From Pseudomonas sp. KUIN-1 (GTDB lineage: Bacteria; Pseudomonadota; Gammaproteobacteria; Pseudomonadales; Pseudomonadaceae), in assembly GCF_009176725.1 (NCBI RefSeq), contig NZ_AP020337.1, positions 4,409,501 through 4,473,500 on the forward strand: a stretch of 64,000 nt of DNA, written 5' to 3'. Position numbers and translations under genes: made by a program. Within the stretch, counting starts at the first letter, position 1. Each line of letters opens with the position of its first letter. Positions 60,407-64,000 of this stretch are shown piece after piece. The notes below the pieces were generated by a model that did not search any database, was not told the DNA's origin, and saw only the letters and a list, made by a program, of their open reading frames with translations.

Positions 60407-62842
60407 TTAAAACTCCAATTGCGCCGAAAACGCGACGGTGCGTGGGTCGCCCAGGTAGCTGCTGTTGAGCCAGTATTCTTTGTTGGTCAGGTTGCTGACG
60501 TTGACGCGCAGGGTCAGGTCGTTTTCTGCAAGGCGCAGGCGGTAGCGGGCTCCGGCGTCGAAGGTGGTGAAGGACGGCAGGTCGTTTTCGTTGCTTTGAT
60601 CGGTGTATTGCTTGCCGGTGTAGAACGCCCCGCCGGTCATGGCCAGGCCTGGTACAGGGTTGATGTCGTATTCGGCATAGACCTTGGCCAGTTGCTTGGC
60701 GACGTTGGTTGGTACGTTGCCTTCATCCGCTGCGACACCGGTTTTCTTGATTTTCGGGTCGAGCAAGGTAAAGCCGCCCACCACGGTCAGTTCCGGGATG
60801 ACCTTGCCGGTGACGCTGAATTCCAGGCCGTTGTTCTCCTGACGTCCGTCCACGACGTAGATGTTCGCGCCTGTGGTGTAGCCGTTGGGCTTCTCGATGT
60901 TGAACAGCGCCAGGGTCAGCAGGGTTTCGCCCAGTGTCGCCTTGGCACCGATTTCGTATTGTTCGCTGATTTCAGGCGCAAACGCCTGGCCGGCATTGGC
61001 GGTGCCGCCAGGCGCGACGCCGCCCGATTGCAGGCCTTCTATATACGTCGCGTAGGTGGTCAGCCACGGCAGCGGTTTATAGACCAGCGAGATGTTCGGC
61101 GAGGTCTTGCTCTCGTTGTAGGTGGTCTCGGTTTCGGCGGAACCGAACGCCTTGGCGTAGACGAACTCGTTGGCGTAGGTTTTGATCTGTGTGTTGGTCA
61201 CACCCAGGATCGCCGACCACTGCTCATTGAAAGTAATGACGTCACCGATCAGGACGTTATTGCTTTCCGAACTGTTGGCCAGGCGCTGGTCGCCATGCCC
61301 GATGGAGTAAGACGGTTTACCGACCTGAGGCGTCTGGTCCAGCGGTATCGTGCCCACCGGCGAGGTGTATTGCGGGCCTGGCTGATCGGGCGTGTACGGA
61401 ATGTGATCCTCGTACTGTTTCTGCCGTGAGGTATTGCCCTGATAGCCCACAGTGACCTTGTGACCGATAAAGCCGGTATCGAACGCCGCATCGAGGAACA
61501 GCGAACCGGTCTTTTCTTCGGTTTCAATCGGCGCGAAGGCATACAGCGGCTGCGAGTAAAGGCCCGCGCTGTAGACCGTCGGCCCGGTGTAGGTGTTCTC
61601 CGAGGTGTACTGCTGGGCAGCGAAGGCCGCGCGCAAGGTGAACGTGTCGTTCAAGCGCCACTTGGCACGCACGCCGGCCTTGTCGGACTCGTAATCGGAA
61701 AACGACCACTTCTGGCTGTAGAGCTTGTCGTTGTCCAGCGATGCCGCGCCGGGGCGCAGGGATTGGTCACCGAAATACCAGTAACTGGTCAGGCCGCGAA
61801 TTTCGGTCTTCTTGTGCGAGGCGTCGAACTGCACCAGCAGGTCGTCGGACACGTTCCAGTCCAGCGCCAGGGAAATCATCTCGCGGCGACGCTTGTTCAG
61901 ATCGACAGCGGTTTCGCCATCCTGAGTCAGCACATTGAGGCGATAGGCGAATTTGCCCTCGCTGTCGATCGGCCCGCCGAAGTCACCATGCAGGTAGTAA
62001 TTCTCACCCCCGGCATTGCCCAGGGTGACGCTGTTGTAGCGTTGATAGGTCGGGCGCTTGAGCACGTAATTGACCAGCCCGCCCGGCGAGGCCGGACCAT
62101 ACAGGAAGCCGGTCAGACCGGTGATGACTTCCAACTGCTCCATCTCTTCCATGTAGTTGCTGCCGTCGGCACCGTTGGTGAAACGCAGGCCATCATTGGC
62201 GATGTTCAGGCTGCCCGCGCTGCTGAAGCCTCGAATGTTGACGGCACTGGCATAACCGGCGCTGGTCGGCGAGTACATCTGGGTGAACGGGTTGTGCTTG
62301 ATGACATCGTCCAGCGAGGTGGCCTGGATGTTTTTCAGCAGCGCCTGAGGCGTTACGCTGATGGAATAAGGCGCGTCCTGCAGCCGCATGCCACCCAGCG
62401 CGCCGACACTGCTGACGTTCTCGCTGCGATAACCTGCGGCTTCCGAGCCTTCGAGGGGCGTGCTGTTGGCGTTGATGTTCACGTCCGACAGGTTCAAGGC
62501 GTTCTGTTCCATGACCATCAGCGTGTACGTCCCGGCGCTGCTCTGCACCAGTTGCAGGCCGCTGCCACGCAGAGCCTCGCGTAAGGCCGTGGCCGCATCG
62601 AAATTGCCTTTCACCGCCGAGCTGGTCTTGCCGGCGACCAGCGCCGGGGCAAGACTCAATGCCAGGCCACCCTGGCTGGAGATCTGATTCAGCGTAGTGG
62701 CCATCGGGCCTGCGGGCAGATCATAGGCAACCACGCTGGCCTGCTGCGCCGCCATCGACAGCGGGCTGGTCAGAGGCGTGCACAGGGCGATCGCCACGGC
62801 CAACAGACTGGGACGCAGAAGGGTGTCTAACGAACGGGACAT
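60407..62842 (-). CDS. TonB-dependent siderophore receptor with STN domain
   Basis: 811 residues: signal peptide (to SMAAQ), an N-terminal STN signalling domain (~35-110, YDLPAGPMATTLNQISSQGGL ... LREALRGSGLQLV), a plug domain (~145-260, RLQDAPYSISVTPQALLKN) and a 22-strand-type barrel ending VAFSAQLEF. It is of the ferric-siderophore receptor class (TIGR01783 type). STN domains usually signal through an anti-sigma/ECF pair such as FpvR/FpvI, but none is in the window. A possible Fur-like sequence (ATTGAAAATAATTCC) lies at about 62914-62928. Confidence 0.9.
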   Translation of the reverse strand: MSRSLDTLLRPSLLAVAIALCTPLTSPLSMAAQQASVVAYDLPAGPMATTLNQISSQGGLALSLAPALVAGKTSSAVKGNFDAATALREALRGSGLQLVQSSAGTYTLMVMEQNALNLSDVNINANSTPLEGSEAAGYRSENVSSVGALGGMRLQDAPYSISVTPQALLKNIQATSLDDVIKHNPFTQMYSPTSAGYASAVNIRGFSSAGSLNIANDGLRFTNGADGSNYMEEMEQLEVITGLTGFLYGPASPGGLVNYVLKRPTYQRYNSVTLGNAGGENYYLHGDFGGPIDSEGKFAYRLNVLTQDGETAVDLNKRRREMISLALDWNVSDDLLVQFDASHKKTEIRGLTSYWYFGDQSLRPGAASLDNDKLYSQKWSFSDYESDKAGVRAKWRLNDTFTLRAAFAAQQYTSENTYTGPTVYSAGLYSQPLYAFAPIETEEKTGSLFLDAAFDTGFIGHKVTVGYQGNTSRQKQYEDHIPYTPDQPGPQYTSPVGTIPLDQTPQVGKPSYSIGHGDQRLANSSESNNVLIGDVITFNEQWSAILGVTNTQIKTYANEFVYAKAFGSAETETTYNESKTSPNISLVYKPLPWLTTYATYIEGLQSGGVAPGGTANAGQAFAPEISEQYEIGAKATLGETLLTLALFNIEKPNGYTTGANIYVVDGRQENNGLEFSVTGKVIPELTVVGGFTLLDPKIKKTGVAADEGNVPTNVAKQLAKVYAEYDINPVPGLAMTGGAFYTGKQYTDQSNENDLPSFTTFDAGARYRLRLAENDLTLRVNVSNLTNKEYWLNSSYLGDPRTVAFSAQLEF

Positions 62843-62953
62843 CGGGCAACTCCTGATGGAATACTTCTCAATGCCTGTTAGCCGGACGAACGCTCGAAAG
62901 TAACAGGGCTGATTGAAAATAATTCCGTTTCAGGAATCAGCTGACTGGCAGCA

Positions 62954-63505
62954 TCATTCCGGGATGATCTTCAGGTGCGACGTATCGGGCGCCTCCTGCG
63001 CCTCGGCTTTTTCGACCTGGCCCATGTCGCTGCCCAGCGGGGCCAGGCTCAAACGCGAGAGATCCAGCAGCGGCGCAACAGGCTGAGGCTTGCCGGGCAG
63101 CAACTCGACGCCCGCTTCTGCGACCGAGTAATCCGGCGCATCGACGTCCACAAAAGCCGCCATGTAAGCGTCGCGCGGTTTGATCTGCAAACGCCCCGGA
63201 CTTACCGAGGCTTTGCGCAACCAGTTCGGTGCGTCGGGCGGTGGCGCCAGTTCGACCTCTTCCATGGGCGGTGGCGTGTTCATTTCCAGCACACGCACCA
63301 GCGCGCCTGCGCGCTCGAGGGTGGCGCGGTATTTCTCTGCGGTTGCCGCGTCGAGATTGTTTTTCAGAACCAGTCGGCGCCCCGAGAACAGCAGGTCCAG
63401 ACGTTCGGCATCTGCATTGAACAGCTTGCCAAGGTTAGCCCTTACCTTCTCGGGTTGTGCTCCAGCGACCAGTTCGGCGCTGAAGACAATTTCGTAGAGA
63501 TTCAT
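62954..63505 (-). CDS. Conserved hypothetical protein
   Basis: 183 residues from MNLYEIVFSAELVAG (ATG 63505); a TTG/GTG extension of 4-5 codons is possible, and no good SD is visible for any. The first ~75 residues form an alpha-beta unit (GKLFNADAERLDLLFSGRRLVLKNNLDAATAEKYRATLERAGALVRV) like small domains that bind partners; the rest is proline/acidic and seems disordered. No signal peptide. Function unknown. Confidence 0.65.
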   Translation of the reverse strand: MNLYEIVFSAELVAGAQPEKVRANLGKLFNADAERLDLLFSGRRLVLKNNLDAATAEKYRATLERAGALVRVLEMNTPPPMEEVELAPPPDAPNWLRKASVSPGRLQIKPRDAYMAAFVDVDAPDYSVAEAGVELLPGKPQPVAPLLDLSRLSLAPLGSDMGQVEKAEAQEAPDTSHLKIIPE

Positions 63506-63622
63506 GGAAGAAGACACCAATATGCACGTCAGTAAAAGTATGGCGTAGCGTCAGACAGCGCAACAAGCGCGTTGCCCTCGACCGTCGAGTTGGTAGACTC
63601 AGGTGTCAAAGGGAGCACATCC

Positions 63623-64000
63623 ATGTCTTTTCAGGCGCACATTACAAGAATCATAAGCCTTGCGTTGATCCTGTTCGGGCTCAGCGGATGCTCGCTCCTG
63701 AGCTTTGACCGCGCTCAGGAACCGGAAGTGCATTTGCTGAAGGTCCAGGTGGTCAAGGCGAGGCTGACACAGCAGGATTTCAAGCTGTACTTCGAAGTTG
63801 ATAACCCCAACGAAGACAGCTTGCTGGTGCGTGGCCTGAAGTACAAGATCACCCTCAATGACATGGTCCTTGTCGATGACACGTTCAGCGACTGGTTTGT
63901 CGTCGACGGTAATAGCCGCAAAACCTTCGTGGTGCCGATTCGCACCAACCTCTGGCGCTACGCACGGTACATCGCTCAACTGCTGAAAAAACCTGATGAG
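63623..64000 (+). CDS. LEA type 2/WHy-domain lipoprotein, partial (3' end missing)
   Basis: 126 residues visible from the ATG at 63623 (AAGGGAG upstream). Signal peptide with lipobox LFGLSGC (Cys23), then a WHy-like beta domain: VKARLTQQDFKLYFEVDNPNEDSLLVRGLKYKITLND typical of LEA type 2 proteins. The reading frame is still open at 64000. Members are linked to desiccation/stress tolerance or envelope homeostasis. Confidence 0.85.
   Translation, partial: MSFQAHITRIISLALILFGLSGCSLLSFDRAQEPEVHLLKVQVVKARLTQQDFKLYFEVDNPNEDSLLVRGLKYKITLNDMVLVDDTFSDWFVVDGNSRKTFVVPIRTNLWRYARYIAQLLKKPDE

Noticed and set aside
62905..62935. Fur box upstream of the siderophore receptor
   Set aside because: ATTGAAAATAATTCC matches only part of the 19-bp consensus, so I mention it but do not claim it.

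Overview
The window looks like a chromosomal segment of a plant-associated fluorescent pseudomonad of the Pseudomonas syringae group. It carries a type III-linked pectate-lyase-like protein (HopAK1 type) behind a recognisable hrp box, a PsmE-type bifunctional alginate epimerase/O-acetylhydrolase, GC-rich codon use, and gene blocks that, from memory, match the order around PA3286-PA3311 and PA1074-PA1045 of P. aeruginosa. No rRNA, tRNA, CRISPR array or prophage is visible.

Layout. 1-3.7 kb: end of a small periplasmic-type protein, a DUF1349 protein, a BRO-N/antirepressor-like protein behind a structured leader, an SDR dehydrogenase and a DMT exporter. 3.9-8.8 kb: the epimerase gene psmE, with an AlgU/sigma-E-like promoter. 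9-13 kb: a small exported protein, a LysR regulator, an exported cyclophilin and an ABC exporter. 13.0-13.5 kb: an 88-bp tandem repeat array with embedded REP sequences. 13.5-19.7 kb: a FemAB-like acyltransferase and a 1.6-kilo-residue toxin/effector-like protein with leucine-rich repeats and a NEL-type E3 ligase domain. 19.7-30.6 kb: fabH-like synthase, HrpA helicase, a RelE-type toxin/antitoxin pair, fadD1, fadD2 and a MaoC hydratase, i.e. fatty acid activation and shunting to 3-hydroxyacyl-CoA. 30.7-32.4 kb: hopAK1. 32.6-39.4 kb: two small genes, rapA, a MHYT-GGDEF-EAL c-di-GMP protein and a DUF2288 protein. 39.7-44.8 kb: the braCDEFG branched-chain amino acid ABC transporter. 45-54 kb: two lipoproteins, an FAD oxidoreductase, pdxH, an OmpA-like lipoprotein with a histone-like tail, a serine hydrolase, a DinG helicase and a CopD-like membrane protein. 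54-56.4 kb: a nucleoside uptake pair (Tsx porin and purine nucleoside permease). 56.5-58.7 kb: a collagen-like exported protein and three small conserved genes. 58.8-60.2 kb: a complete IS3-family (IS150-group) element. 60.4-64 kb: a TonB-dependent siderophore receptor and two small genes, the last cut by the window end.

Most of the window is ordinary core genome. The parts most worth a second look are the three-way-junction RNA leader at about 1230-1403 with a G-quadruplex-prone tract beside it, the NEL protein, the isolated hrp-box-driven hopAK1, the 88-bp array, a family of double-hairpin repeats (one split by the IS), a hairpin lying between Shine-Dalgarno and start codon of the ABC exporter, and the OmpA/histone-tail and collagen-like surface proteins. 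I did not find a complete multi-gene system that I can call previously undescribed.
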